Shown here: in pieces, positions 10,142 through 24,654 of the stretch
Layout: each line of letters starts with the position of its first letter
Numbering within the stretch: the stretch's first letter is position 1
NCBI RefSeq assembly: GCF_047663525.1
Contig: NC_092607.1
Coordinates: 4,993,001-5,057,000 of the forward strand
Source: Anas platyrhynchos
Taxonomy: Eukaryota; Chordata; Aves; Anseriformes; Anatidae
DNA: 64,000 bases
Direction: 5' to 3'
Translations under genes and position numbers: made by a program
Notes under the pieces: generated by a model
Seen by the model: the letters and a program-made list of their open reading frames with translations, nothing else
Databases searched by the model: none
Told to the model about the DNA's origin: nothing

Positions 10142-12612
10142 CATGGCATAAAGCAACTCAATGTGCATGTGTAAACGATCAGTCTTACTGGTCCAGGTCT
10201 GTTAGTGCTAATATTGTCCACACTGCTTTGCTGTTCTTCTAAGGATGAAGCTGTTTCAAATAAAAGGTGCAAATGATATTTTTGCAAGTCTGACTTTGAA
10301 CTTGGAGCTAGAGCTCTCAGGCCCTCCCAAGTGCAGGCACAGCTATCTCCATCTGTGCACCAGATGGAGACAAAAGAATAGCAGATGTTGACCTGCGATC
10401 TGGAAGTTATTGGAGCCAGTTGTGTTCACCACTTGTGGAATTAGGTGTCTGCACTTGGGATTTGTTTCTACCACAGAGGAAACTGTTGGCTTGCCTGGCC
10501 TCAGTAGGTATAGGTCACTCAGGGCTGTAGTTGGTACTATATTAGGCTATACCTCTGTTCTAATTTTTGCTGTATTTATTGGTTCTTTAATGATCAATAT
10601 GTTCAGTCACAGTGTAATGTGGAAGAACTTTGCTGGCCTTTCCCAGCATCTGTAGGGGTGCCTTTTTAGCTTCTATATCAGTTAATTTAATTGCCAGAAA
10701 CCACCAGGACCTGTTGGTTGCTACATATCACCTTAGAGAGAAAGGGGAGAGATCCAACTTGTAAGATGGAGTGGAAGAAGTGCTGACATAGCATGTTCTG
10801 CCAGTGAGACCAGAATGAATGTATGTGGCAGAGGAGATAAGCAATGCAGAATTTAATAGCTGGGTGCTCATTCTGGAACAAGCCCTGCAGCACTGAGTGC
10901 AGAGATTGCCTTGTTATGCAGGTATAGCGTGACCAGCATGTTATACCTTGTGGTTTCAGAACTTGCACATCAAAAGACAACTTGCATGAAAGTCTACCTT
11001 AGATCTTCACTAATAGCAGATCTATGTCAACAGCTAAGCCTGGAATTGGCAAACTTGTTGCTGAGGCTAGGGTGGTGGTGCAGTTACCTGGTGATATTCA
11101 AGAGTTCTTGTGTTTTAGATGGGGCAGGTTGCTGTCGTTCTGGGGATGGACTTGTCAAATGACTCACAAAATGTGTGGGGGCTGTCAACAGCTCATCTGG
11201 GCTGAAAACTGTTATCCTCTGCTGATGCACATGAGTACCCATAGTGGTATTTGACATTAAAGCATGTCTGAGAACCACCACTTGTAAATGTTCTTGACCT
11301 AGCCAAGAGTCCTTTCCAGCTGGTAAGAGGTATTTTTGTGACTTTAATTGAATGTTGTTTTATTACCATTTCCCATTTTTCTGATCTAGAAAGACCTCCA
11401 GGGAGTTGTAAGCAGGGGAAAAGATGTTAATGTTGCACTGCCTTAGTACAGAGGTTAGCTCATTTCCAGATTTTTGCATCAGGTAGGCTTGAAGTATTTC
11501 ACTTCAGTGTGAACTTGAGGAAGAAGACTGACTGTAATCAGCCAGTGCAGCACCTAACCATCAGGAGGAAAAAAGAGGATGAGCGGGAGAGTAATGTTTC
11601 TACCAGTTTCTCCAACCATCAAACAAGCTGCTGACAAGACAAAAAAAAAAAAAAAGCCCTTGTGGCTATTCTGAAGCAGCACTGTTGTATGTGTTGGCTT
11701 AAAATACATGACACTTGTGTGAGCATGGAGAAACAACTTTTGAATGAAACTACTAATCTGTAAAACTACTTGAGGGAATAAAAAAATAAAAAAAAGGAGC
11801 TCTGACAATGGCTTCCTGTGAAAGAGTATAGCTGTGTGAAGGATGCTTGATGTGGAGCAGGAATAATCAATTTTTCAAATCAAGGACCAGGGAACAAATG
11901 GCCACATAACAGTTCTGCAGAAAAGAAGTGGCAGGCAGCAGAGCCCACAGATGCTGTGGGTTTGGATCCAGCTTGTGAACCATTGCAGCAATCAATTGTT
12001 CACAAGCTGTTTCTGATCCCCTACAGCATCATGATACAATGGAAAGGCAGACATTACACCAGAGAGAAGCTATATCATGTATAACAAGTTTGGAATAGAC
12101 TTTCCCCTCCAAACTATGCTTAGGTCCTTACTGTTGTGATATGTTCTGTTGGATGCTGAAAGCTGCAAAGTAGGGTGCAGAAGGGATTAGTAAGAACTCT
12201 TAAAAGGAAAAAAAATAAATACAGAAAACTGGGATCTAAAGAGCATCATTTCTGTTTTGAGGAACTGGAAGCATTTACATGAATGAATCCTGGAACACTG
12301 GTTATTATTAGGTTACTATGAAAATGGAAGAGGAAAGAACAAGCAAGAATGTGAAAATATCACCTATAACTGGTATTTTCTGATATGCCAAATATTCAGA
12401 CTTTCAGAGAAGAAACGCTATTTCTTAGCTGATCCAAAACAAAAGCCTTGGCCCAGCAACTAAGTCCTTTAAACAAAACCATGTATTAAACAGCATCCTC
12501 TCCAAGGTCAGGCAGCCAGTTTAGCCATTAGTGACCAGGAGAGACCAGCCAACACTGTGTGGCTGCTTCTGAAACCCAGTAGTTGTAAAAAAAAAAAAAA
12601 AAAAATTACAAT
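10142..12612. other. Intergenic, no gene recognised
   Basis: No convincing exon or domain is visible. The stretch holds A-runs near 11641-11655 and 12589-12604, and a pair of short inverted repeats at 11944-12009. Confidence 0.6.
11944..12009. repeat. Two adjacent perfect inverted repeats
   Basis: CCCACAG/CTGTGGG with a 3-base loop (11944-11960) is followed 8 bases later by CAGCTTGTGAAC/GTTCACAAGCTG with a 17-base loop (11969-12009). Both could fold as hairpins. No function is assigned. Confidence 0.6.
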
Positions 12613-13025
12613 CATAGAATCATTTGGGTTGGAAAATGTCTTCAAAATCATCAAGTACAACCATCAGCGTGACCAACGAAGTCCACCCACTAAATGATGT
12701 CCCTTAGTGCCGTATCCACATGCCTCTTAAATACCTTTAGGGATGGGGACTCAACCACTGTCATCCTGGGCATCCCATCACAATGCTTTACCATCTTCTC
12801 TGTGAAGAAATTCTTCTTAATACCCATCTAAACCTTCCCAGGCCCAACTTGAGGCCATTTCCTCACATCCTGTCCCTTGTCACTTGAGAAAAGAGACTGG
12901 TACCTCCTCACTGCAGCCTCCTGCCAGATGGTTGTAGAGACCAAGGAGCTCTCCCCTCAGCCCCCTCTTTTCCAGACTAAACAGCCCTGGTTCCCTCAGC
13001 TGCAACTCATACTTGGTGTTTTCTA
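12613..13025 (-). mobile_element. CR1 LINE 3' fragment
   Basis: The minus strand matches the 3' end of avian CR1 elements, including the end of the reverse-transcriptase frame and 3' UTR. The + strand begins AATCATAGAATCATTTGGGTTGG, the reverse of the CR1 tail. It is 5'-truncated as usual and noticeably diverged, so it is an old copy with no open frame. Confidence 0.85.
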
Positions 13026-13889
13026 GTTGCTTCACCAGCTTTGTTTCTCTTACCAATTAGATGTAGCTCCTGCAGCAGTGAATGGTCACTATGCTATATG
13101 CAAGCTTCAAAAGCAAGGGGAGTACAAGTCCAATGAAAGTATGGAAATACATTTGGGGCTGAAAGCTTACGTTTGTGGTTTTTTAAATAAGAGCCAGACA
13201 GGCTACAAACTGTAACCTGACTGCATTTAAAACAGCTTTAGTTTGATAGCCTAACCCCAGGAGTGTGTCTGTGTCTAGCCTTAGGATGTGTGGACTTGGA
13301 AACAGCATGAGATCTGTTGGAAGCTCTTTTAAGGCAGGCAGGAGTAAGCTGGGAAAGAACATAAATAGATAACAAAAAGTACCTGTCAACAAGAGGAAGA
13401 GCTTTTGCTAATGTAATTCCCTGACCCCTTTCCCTGGGAAGGACAGAAAAGGAGGGGCAAATTAATGTAACCGTATGGGGAGCATTAGAACAATAACAGC
13501 AATGAACCTGCAACGGGAGCAAACGTGAGCTCACATATGGAAATGGCCCCTAGGGGTTGTGGAGGATATGGGACAAGTCTCCAGGACATGTCCTGCTGGA
13601 TCACTTGATAGAGATCAGGATAAAAAAAGAGAAAGTGAGCCTCGGGCCTCCATTGTACTGGTCGTGAAATGAGGATGTCTGTCACCTGTCTTCCCAGGGC
13701 CTGTGGGTGCAGTGAATTTACAAGGTGATAGGGTAATATGGAGCCACAGGATGGTGCTGGGTACTGGTGTGCCTATCAGCGTAGTCAGGGGCACCTGCCC
13801 ACCAAACTTCCCTCCAGCAGGGCTGCAACAACTGTGAAGCACACATCTCTCAGTGAACATAGAAAAATCTTAAAAAAAAAAACAAAACC

Positions 13890-13922
<33 letters not shown>

Positions 13923-16900
13923 AGTACATACTGACTTCGCAGGATGAGCTAGAACACTCAGGCTGTAGGCATAGGCTATGTGCTACCAGGAGAACAAGGC
14001 CTTTTGTATTTAGCCTTTCCATGAGAGTATGAATTGATGCAGGATTTAGTGGCCCAACATCCTGATCGTCTCTCAGAGAAAGCCAAAGTATCCTTGGCCG
14101 CAGTGGAAGGCCTGGAGCCAGACCTCAGGGGCGTATTGGAGTAAGGAGTAGGCGTACAGTGCACATACCTGTAGGGATTCAGTTTGATATGCCCTGAAAG
14201 CAGATGGCAAACCTCACCAGCTAATATGTTTTTGTTTACTTCTGGTTTATTACACAGCAATAACACTTGTGTTAACATTGCTAATATAAATTTGTATTAA
14301 ATGGTATTTTGGCAGCACTTGTAATGTAAATAAATGTTAGAAGCCTTAACTGCCGTAATGTTTGGGGCAAAGTGGCTCAGTATAGTGAGCTTAACAAATG
14401 CATTACTTGCCCCACCACTAAGCAGAGAAGTGTTAGTACAAGTTTGTCTTTAGAAGCAAAGGACAGCAGCAGTGCATTACTCCAGTTGCCCAGGGATTTC
14501 ACAGGAACCATCTGTGTCATCCTTGCATTGACTGGATGCTGAAAAACACAGTGAAAGCAGATCAAACCCATGTTTCATGTGCAAATAGTTTAGTGTTTCG
14601 TGGTCACACTCAAAGAAAAAATTAAAATGCCAACAAAACAAATGCTAGTTATAATTATGGAAATGGGATTCACAGTGAGCTGGGAAGATGCCTACCTTGT
14701 ACAGACCAAAATAAAATTCCTGGTAATAGTTTTGGACAGGAAGGCAGTTTTCAAAATGGGCCATCTAGAGGCATGCTTGTAAACTTCAGACCAGTAATGG
14801 TGTATGAGTACTGCTTGAACCAGGTTGGTGTAATCTGCATAATTATTAGCCGCCCCCCCGGTCAGTTCCATGCCCCACCAAAAGGGAGTTCTTTGCAGAA
14901 ACATCCCCACTGGCATTTCAGCAGTGACTGCAATGCTGCTGCCCAGTGCAGAGGCAGCACCAGCTGTGTTGATGTGGACAGTGCATCTGCAAACATAGTG
15001 AATACAGGTACAAAGCTGATGTCTCAGCAAGAAGGCTGGGGATGAAGTTAGTTACGGGTATGTTATCATGCAAGGACAGCAGCAGAAAGAAAGAAAATCT
15101 TGCAGACTTGCTTTGCTTTGTTATACAACCCAACCCCTTTGCAGAAGGATAAAATTCAAGGCCCTTGAATTTCAAGGGTCCATGACCCTTATAGTTTGAA
15201 CGGGAAGAAGTGTGTGTGTGTATCTATGTGTAAGCTGTTGCATCGTGCCCGGTTTGTTCATTTCCCCTCCCTCTATTTCTGTTTTAACAATAACAATGTA
15301 GTCCCTTGCTGGCAAATAGTGAAGTCCTGACCATTTCCAGGCAGGGATCCAAGCTGTCATTCAATCCTGAATTGTTGTTCGGTTCAATTCAAAAGGCCCA
15401 CCAGGTGACTAACTCTAGTTTAGTTTGCCTGCAAAATCAGGCAGAATTACACTGGTGAAGAGGTATGGGGGCGTATGAAATTAACCCCTTCACATTTAGG
15501 AATACACGAGCCCCTCAAAAAAGCAAGGAGTCCCATCAATCTCAGAATTCACCTAAGGAAAAAAATAAGGTCATAATCTAAAACAGGGCACTTAAACTAC
15601 ATTAGACCCTATATAAACATTAACTCAAATAGCTTTAAATCAGTTTAGCTTAAAGAATTCTCACAAACTAAACTATAAAGGTATGTACATCATTTTCTTA
15701 TTTCCTCCCTCTTCTCAATTTCAAATGCATAAAACTAGAGGCACATGTGCTAGACTTAAAATGCCTTTTTTTTATTCCACACCTCAAGCATGAAATTCCT
15801 AGATACAATCTCAACAAAAGCCAGCAAAATTTGTACCCAGCTAGTATCTTGTTTCTGTCCTAGGGGAAATTGGTGGAGACTGTACAAGCTATACCAGGTA
15901 GAACTGCAACCAACAGAGTCACAGTACTTTAGCTATAAACCTACAGAGCCTGTGAGGAACACATGGCTCTTCTCCCACTGTCCACCCATGATGCCCTCAC
16001 GACATCTTGACACTGGACAACATATTGAGTACAGCCTTTGCATGAAGTCTGCTCCTACGCTATACCCATGTTAAAGAAGGGCAAGGAAGGTGAGTTGAGT
16101 ACTTCAAGTACAGAGATCTAGGGGAAAGGAATTTCCTTTAAGAGACTTGAATTGGCCCTTTCCTGAGCCTCTACAGGATGAAGCACATGGAAAGCAGCAC
16201 CAGTGCTGTTGAACTGAAGTACCAAGGCACTTCTATAAAATGCTAACGAGCCAAGAGTGCACTGGTCCAGTTTTAGATGTTGATTTTTTCAGATTTGTAA
16301 TGGGACCACAAACCAGGCGGGAAGTAATGCAAATTGGAAACAGAAATGTCATTTTCATGTCTTGCACACATGAAGCAGCCGAGGCAGAGAAGAGACCAGA
16401 TGGCAGGCTTTAAAAATTAGGTGTGGAGATAGGAAACCTGCAGGAGATTAATGGAGAAGATAAACCTTTGCAGCTGGATTTCTTTCCCTGCTTTTGTTTT
16501 GGAGGTTCTAGAAATTTCCTTCTTTCCTGGCCAAGAATTCATTAGATTTCCTACTATGCCAGGCTTCACATTTATTGCAGAAAAATGTGTCTGCTCTTTC
16601 CTTGTTCTTCCTTTCTCTCTTTTTTCTTTCCCCAGTCCTCCATTTCTTTCCTTGATTCTGCTTCCTCCTCACTACTTTTCTCTTCTCTGTATTTTACTTC
16701 TGTACAGATTTATTTTTCAAAAACCTGTACTGATATAATACAGCAATATAACTCCGCAAATGTAAAGCGTCAATACAGCTTGTCATAGACCCTTCACTTT
16801 CCCAATGGTTTTTGTGTTTGGGGGAGAACAGCCTGAAAGACTGGGGTCACTTGTACTAGATGACTAACCAAGAAAAGCAATTTTTCAGGTATGATTGTTG

Positions 16901-17285
16901 GAACTTTTGCTGTAGACCCCTTCTGTACTACAGATAAAGATGTTTTTCAGTGCGCTGTACCCCAGTAAATGAGAATGAACTGTGTCACAGTCACTGCTGG
17001 TTGGTTAATGTTGGTATTCTGATCCCCTCCAGTGTTCATCCCCCATATATTGCATGAATAAAAATGTAAACTTCCTTGGATTAGTCTTATTCAAGCTCTA
17101 CCAATTGCACTAAAAAAAATCAAATAGGAGTCATATCACATTATAAAATATTTCATAAACATGGAAGTAAGGTTATCACATCCTTTGTAATTAGCATGTA
17201 AGGTACAAAAAATATGCTGATTTAGTTCCTTTCTTAAGCTATCAAAAATACTTATTTTTCATTCTTTTCAAGCACCAGATTTAAA
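13026..17285. other. Intergenic, no gene recognised
   Basis: It contains an (AT)n microsatellite at about 13891-13922 and a pyrimidine-rich stretch near 16600-16690. A small imperfect inverted repeat around CCCTTGAATTTCAAGGG lies near 15162-15178. No coding or RNA gene could be supported. Confidence 0.6.
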
Positions 17286-17833
17286 GAATCACAGAATCAC
17301 AGAATTTCTAGGTTGGAAGAGACCTCAAGATCATCGAGTCCAACCTCTAACCTAACACTAACAGTCCCCACTAAACCATATCCCTAAGCTCTACATCTAA
17401 ACGTCTTTTGAAGACTTCCAGGGATGGTGACTCCACCACCTCCCTGGGCAGCCTGTTCCAGTGCCTCACAACCCTTTCAGTAAAGAAATTCTTCCTAACA
17501 TCTAACCTAAAACTCCCCTGGCGTAACTTTAGCCCATTCCCCCTCGTCCTGTCACCAGGCACATGGGAGAACAGGCCAACCCCCACCTCTCTACAGCCTC
17601 CTTTAATGTACTTATACATAGCAATAAGGTCACCCCTGAGCCTCCTCTTCTCTAGGCTGAACAAGCCCAGCTCCTTCAGCCGCTCCTCATAGGACTTGCT
17701 CTCCAGGCCCCTCACCAGCTTCGTCGCCCTTCTTTGGACCCGCTCAAGCACCTCGATGTCCTTCTTGTAGCGAGGGGCCCAAAACTGAACACAGTACTCG
17801 AGGTGCGGCCTCACCAGAGCCGAGTACAGGGAG
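17286..17833 (-). mobile_element. CR1 LINE 3' fragment with open RT C-terminus
   Basis: The minus strand encodes 147 uninterrupted codons (17371-17814) that match the C-terminal end of CR1 ORF2: residues [15 protein letters not shown], then [12 protein letters not shown], then [19 protein letters not shown]. The element ends with the CR1 tail, ATTCTGTG-type repeats seen reversed at 17287-17303. It is 5'-truncated and lacks the endonuclease and most of the reverse transcriptase. The intact frame and clean tail suggest a fairly young copy. Its 3' end is nearly the same as the CR1 piece at 46425-46556. Confidence 0.93.
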
Positions 17834-20800
17834 GTTGCAGTATGGACAAATGTTGACTTTTAAGAATGAGTTAGCAGTTAACAGTGAACGGCTTCTGTGT
17901 AATGTTTGGGATGTGTCTTGGGTGGTGCACAGTTTTGGCATCAGTGTGGCTCTGGATAATTGTAGTGCCATAGACCTGTGTCTCACTTTTTTATGTAGTT
18001 GAGATCAATTTTTGCTCCATGCTTCTGTTCTTAATTCACTGACCACTGCACCAGGAATAGAAAGTTAATTGTTTTAACTACAACATCTCTGATAATCTCA
18101 GATGATATAATAATTCTTTTGTGACTGTGATATGAACCTCCCAGGAGATGCCACAGGCAGTGAGGTGATTCAGTTTCCTTGTCCAAAGAAACTGAAAAAT
18201 ATATAAAGGTCAGCAGGGCATGATTCGTAACTACGTAAAATATGCTGCCCTGCACTGGGCTAGTGACTCACTCATCACCAGTGTGGAGAAATTTCACACT
18301 GATGCACGGAGAAGGCTTAGTTCATGGAGCGGAAGGGCACAGAACTCCTGAATTTCTGTCCTCTTTCTGGTAAATATGAATATTCTTGTTAGTCATGTAG
18401 GTCTCCAGTCCTTTTCTGGATCCTCTTAAGCTCTTGACTACAATTTTGTTTCATGACAGGATTTCAATTTTATTTCATCAAGGTACTAAAACACTTTTTT
18501 TTTTTTTTTTTTTTCTTTTTTGGCCATTTCAAATCTGTTGCCTTTCATTTTCTTATATCTATGTAACAATAACAAGGGAAGATACATCTACTCCAATTTT
18601 CATAATAACAAACATGATTTTATAGGTATTTTTGCCATCTTTCCACCTGTTCTTTTACATAGTTTCTTAGCAGAATTCAATAATTATTGTAGTTGTGCCA
18701 TAACAATTTATGTAACAAACATGTGAAAGACATTTCAGTGCTAAGTACTTGTGGAAACTGTGCTATTTTAATCTTTTTTTTTTTTTTTTTTTTTTTTTAG
18801 AGGATTTGCTCAGCTAAACATTTACATTTCTTCGAACAAAGAAAGTATTTTTAGTCATAAATATATATATATATTTGCAGATGTCTTTATTTCCATGAAA
18901 CCTTAATAAATAAAGCTTTGTTTAGGATTCCATCAAAGGAAATAGCTTGATTCAAATTTCAGAGAATAGAATCCAGTTAAAGAAGGAATGGAAATTGGAG
19001 CCATTTAGTTTTGGCTCAACTTGAAAATCAAGTTTCCTGTTTGGGACCATTCTGTCAATAAATCAGAATTCTTTCATTGTTATAGAAACCTCATGCAGAC
19101 TTATTTGTACCCTTTAAAAAGTGTGTCCATTAGAAGAAAAGATGTCAATATCTGAAGAAACATTTGCTTTTGAAATCTTTCATTACAAACAAACGTAAAG
19201 TTTCTTCAGATTCAAAATGATGATTTGAGAATACCTATGATCATAAAAGATTTTTTTCTAGAAACTCAATAAAATTTTCTGTGATTTTTACAGAGAAGAC
19301 ATCCAAACATTACAACTCCTAGTGGCATAAGAAAGTGTGGGATGAATAGACACTTCCCATTGTAATATTTGTGATCAATTTTACTATTTACATATATAAA
19401 TATTGAAAGGGAAAGTAGCACTGTTCATTCACATTTGTTTCTTTCCTGCTTGATTGACAATCAGAACCTTGTTGAGTTCCTTTGTGTAAAAACCTAAAGG
19501 TGGTGAAGTCATTTTCAGCCTGAAGTGTCAGGCAGAGTTTTTTCTTAACCCTTAGCTTTAACGAGCCATTGACAGAAATTTGAAAAACAGCATAGGGCAC
19601 TTAGTGAGCAAAGCTTCACTAGAAGTAACAAGATAATCCCAAGAATAAAGTGAGTGCTTGCAGATGTGATATATGACATCAAATAACTTCAAGACAAAAG
19701 GGGCTATCTGCTTTATCAACCCCTGTTTTCTCTGAAATGCTGACAGTCCTGTTTCTGACTTCCTCTCACTATATTTAGTTTCCTTAAGTGTGCTATTTTC
19801 TATCTCCAAGATCTTTCGTCTGAAGGCTTCCTTTTGAAGGTTGAAAGACCCATTCTTTGGCAAAGAAAACCAACATTGTTTTTCCAGGACAGATGTGTCA
19901 TCTTCTTCCACATTTCACCCAACAGGTGGAGGATGTCATCTCCATTCCTCTCCTTTAAGACCATGCTGGGGCTACCACAACAACCTGGGATGTGCTTGAT
20001 CCTATTTAATATTGCAGATTATCATAAATTCCATTTATAACATTTTGAATGATGAAAAAGCTAGTGGAGGAACAAAGTCAAAGAACAACCAAGAGGGAGA
20101 AAAAAAGAAACTGAGGAACATAAGTCAAAAAAACAAAACAAACAAAAAAAAACCACAAAACAGAAATGTGAAAATGGACTGAAGAAAACATCACCTGATA
20201 GATTCCTGCCTATTTAAAAGTTTTCTTACCAGCAGAATCTAGGAAGTCCTCATAAAACACCATAAGATGAGAGCCAGTTTTGCAGCATCTTCATTTACAA
20301 ATGCACAGTTACAAAAATGCACAATTTTCAGCATCTCCAGATATTCCTGTTTGCTGCAGTGCACATTTTAATACAGCTTTTGTCTTTTTTTTTTTTTTTT
20401 TTGTACTATAAACCAATGTGCTACAAAGTACCATTTGCTGCTCACAAATACATTAGAATCTGTCTTTTACTTTTCTCTTCCTTTCATGTAATGTTCTACT
20501 TAAGACAAAAGACTGTGGTAGGTCAACTTGGCCAATTTCAGGAAAGAAACAGATATGCTGAGAATACAACCTTGATCATGTTGACCCAGGGAAATGGAAG
20601 GTTTGCTGGGGAATTACAGTTGTTGAAGTTTATGAATTAAAGCATCTGGAACAATTCAATAGTTTTCCCCCAGGGATACAGCCTCAGTGGAACAATGTGT
20701 ACAAAACTGGCATGAGTTCAATAGGAAATCTTACAGAAATTGTAGAGGATGGGAAGAAATAAAGCAGGCTTAAGCCAAAACCTGCATCTGGAAGGACACC

Positions 20801-23800
20801 TTGTTGATTAAGGAAGTGTTATCTTCTGCTGAATTGGGTCATCTACCAAGAGATCCACTTCCAAAGCCTGCTGTTTATCCCCCATGTATTTTATGCATGT
20901 TTTGTTGCATGTTTTGCCTGCTGGTCTTGGAGACGTGCCTCAGATTTCCACAGAAGTGGATACTGGTGGCTAAGGACATTGCAAATGTCAGCAATCCCCA
21001 GTTTGTATTGCAGTGTTTCCATGTCAAGTTTGACATGTGATGTCCTTTGTACTCAAAGCTCATGCAGAGTCATGTCCTAATATAAAAGGACAGACAGACT
21101 TTTAGTAGAACTATTATGTACAAGTTAGGAGTCTTTTTGGTATGTCCATGGTAAATGGTATTGCAATTTTTAATGTAATGTTTGGGCTTTCCTCCTGGAC
21201 AAGCAAAGTATTTGTCTGAAAAGTAGCAGTTACTTATTAAAATACATTTATGACTCAACAAAGCAGAAATTGGAGAAGAGATAGGAAAAGCATACTTTTG
21301 TTTCCCTAAGTACTCTGTTGCTCTCTCTAAGTGTGCTGCTCCTAAAGTCCTTGTTCAGGCTCTGAAGCTCTGGCCACTTGGCTGTACCTATCCATTGCTC
21401 TGGGCACCTCAGGTGTGTGACTCAGGTTCTGGATTTTCCAGCAAGCTGTGAAGGATTGCATACTGGTACTAGGAATCTAGTCCTAGCTCATTTGGATGGT
21501 TTTCCAGAGTCAACAGCAAAGTTAGGAATCCCAGTTCAATGCCTTAGATTTAGTCTTTGAGAAACTCAGCTGTTCTTTAATGAATATCTTTGGTAGGGTT
21601 AGCATATTACTAAGAAGCACCAGCCATGTGGCACGGCAGCTATAGGTGTATGAATGTAGCTGTCAGAGCAGAAGTCACAGCTTATTGCTGCTGAGTTTTT
21701 TTGTACTGCTTTCAGTTCAATCTTGCCATCTCAGCCCAAAGATGCTGGTCCAGTCCCATTAACAACTACGTGAGGCCTCTGTGTCCCTGTGCTGGATGTG
21801 GAAAATGCCGTCACTCTGCCAGTGTCTGAAATAGTCAATGATGAGAAGATTGCGAGAGTGTGAGTAAATCTGGTGTAGTCTCAGACACAGTTTGATCCAA
21901 CAGAATTGCTTCCATGTTCCGATCTAAAACCCACTGGAGGCAGTGGGAGGTTTTCCATCTGGACTTCAGGTTCATTTATACCAGTTTGAGCTGCTGGTTT
22001 AGTATACGTCAGTAGTCTTTTAGGTTAGTTCCTAAGTTTAAACCAATCTCATGATCAAAAATAAGGGCAGAGATAAATTAGAAGAGAATTTTGCTCCAGT
22101 AGATTATACCTTCTTAGTAGAGTCTGCTGGACAGTTCTGCAGGTACTGTCCCACCAGGCAAAGGACAGAATTTCAGGTGCCTCAGTCTGCCAGAAAGAGT
22201 TCCTGTGTTTTACGTGTGGATAGCAGTTCACTTCCATCGTGCTGTTGTGCCAGAGCCGATGCAAAAGTAAAGCTGATCTAGCTCCTAAAACTGCTATGAT
22301 TGTCTTACACATAGGAATTAAGGGGCAAGGCGTCCCTTCAGCAGAGAGACAGATCGGCCAGAGGCATGGTGCAATCTGTGATTACAAGGGACCAGTGTCT
22401 TGGTGCCTCAGGGACCAACAAAACCATTCCCAGCTACCCTGGAGGGACAAACAGGCAAGAAGGAAGAAAAGCACAAAAACAAAGTGGTGACTGACAGAGT
22501 ACAGCTCTGAAGAGGCGTTGTTACAGTCATAGGATTTCCTCATGACAAGACATACAGGCAAGGAAGAATATGTTCTTTGGGTCAAAGACATGAGCCTTGC
22601 CCATATAACCACTAGTGAGTGGACATTGTTTCACCATAACTGTATATATACGTACCTGTTGTGAGTATATGAATACAACTAATGTTCAAATAATGAAATA
22701 AGCACTGAGCTAAGACCTGGCATGAGAAAGATGGAAAGAAAATAAAATTAGAAACAGCCAACAAAACTCAGAAAATCAAAGCCCATAACATCAAAGTACT
22801 GAACAGTTTCCTGTTCCAAAAATATTCCTGTTTGCCCTGTTTAGTTGCACCAGACCAAACACAAGATTGTTTTCTTTGCTGGGGAATAAAAATTCAAATA
22901 TTCTTAAGTTAGGACAAAGTAAGTAATTCTCAAGGATAGGTGATAGTTATTTTCCTAATAGTGATCCTGAATAAGAATAAAGACTTCATTGGGCTAAAAT
23001 AGAGTTATAAAGGTGAATAAATTCTAAAGTTGAGTTTAATTTTATTATCTTGAATGCTTGTGACAGCAGAGATCTTATGATAAATAAGACTCTTTTTCTC
23101 ACTGGTGAGACCTTTTGCTTGCGAGATGTCTCCATGTGAGCCTGAGAAACAGTTGATAAAAAAGCAAAGCCAAAAGCAAAGAAGGTTTGTGCTGTCTTCA
23201 TCTTTTTTGGCACTCTACTTTGGAGATAAATCTGCACAGACTCCCCAAGAGTAGAGTATGTCATTAATTCTCCTTTGGGGAGCACGAACCCAGCATCTCA
23301 GCCATTGCAGCAGAATGTCAAGGAGGGCTTCTGGGTGTGCTGCAGTGTGGCCCTGCGTGATGGCCTCACTCCTGGAGGAGACAGCTAATGAGAAAGATTG
23401 TGACCAATCTGTGAGGATGTGACTTTGTTTCTAGTTCAAATACCAAATGACTAAATCAGAGCATCTCTTGAAATCTCAGAGAGCTGTGTTTTGTTTCCAC
23501 ATCTTTTCTGGCCTGCAGACTAGGGGCCTCCTGGGAAGAGAGATTGAGCAATCAGGACCTCTTGAGCTTTGGTTTTGGTTAGCTTTGAGGGGAAGGCTAA
23601 AGCTGACATCCTGTGAATGTCTCTGTTGAGCGGGTGTTGAAAGCTATTGTATTCTGCCGTCGGGTGCATTTCTGGGAAGGGTATTGCTGTTGTTTGTTTT
23701 GCTGTCTTAACTGCTTCTTGGTAAAAAACATAACAGAAAATCAGTGTCAAGCATGGAAATATAAAATGAGAAGAAAGATTAAATTGTTACATATGGCAAG

Positions 23801-24654
23801 ATGCAGTCTCCAACTAAATGACAAAGGGACTAGGCTGCCGAAACTTGACTGTTATTCCTGCACAAGTTCCATGGAAGATGGAACTCTGCAATGCTCTGCT
23901 TGCCTGCAACTACAATGGTGGGGGTGCGGGGTGACGTGGAGGATGGCGTGTTATTTCAGTGCTTGACAGCTTGGGGCTTTTTGCAAGAATCTGGTGAAGG
24001 AGGATGTGGAAACACAGCAGGGCTTCTGAAAATGTTTAGTTGCTACCATGCTACCACAGCGCCATAGGAATACTATATGAGTTTCATCTCAAAACAAACC
24101 TGAAGGAGAAGGTACTTCTGAATCTTTGGCAAGTTTTAACTAGCTTTTTATTGTTTATTATTATTATTAGTAGTAGTAGCAGTATTTATAAAGTTGTGGG
24201 TTAGTTTTGAATTGAATTCTTAAAACAGAAATTGTGTTGGCTAGTAAGTACAGGATAAGCCAGCACTAGAAAATGCAGTGAAAAGGGGTCATGCTCTTAT
24301 GGTGAGTGCTGAGCTGAGAAAATAAACCAGGCTCCATCATGCCTGTGAGGATCCAGGCTCTGATGTTCTTCATCTCTGTCTGCAAACTCGTGGTTAGCAA
24401 CTGGTTCTTAGACTTCAAATACCTTGATGAATGGCAGACCCCATGTCAGAGAGCACTGTAAACCAAAAGAAAAACATTGCTTAATGATTGCCCTGAGATA
24501 AAGGAGTCATAAAAAGGAAAGTGGCAGCACCCCCTGTTACTGGGAAAGCCAGTACAGATTTCCATAAGGGCGGAGGATGACTCTTGTATTGGGAAAAGCC
24601 TGTGGGACAGCAGCCACCTGAATGGCAGAGGCAGAAGTGGTGGCACTGATGCAG
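17834..24654. other. Intergenic, no gene recognised
   Basis: AT-rich DNA with T-runs at 18495-18521, 18774-18798 and about 20385-20402, an (AT)n run near 18861-18874 and an ATT/AGT repeat at about 24157-24185. Open frames are short and overlapping. One minus-strand frame (22986-23285) has a hydrophobic signal-like stretch but no recognisable family or splice context. Confidence 0.6.

Noticed and set aside
13891-13922. (AT)n run as a regulatory element
   Set aside because: Simple microsatellite with nothing around it to suggest function.
22986-23285. Minus-strand frame with a signal-peptide-like stretch (a possible small secreted protein such as ASIP)
   Set aside because: It lacks the cysteine-rich pattern of agouti proteins, has no family likeness and has no exon context.
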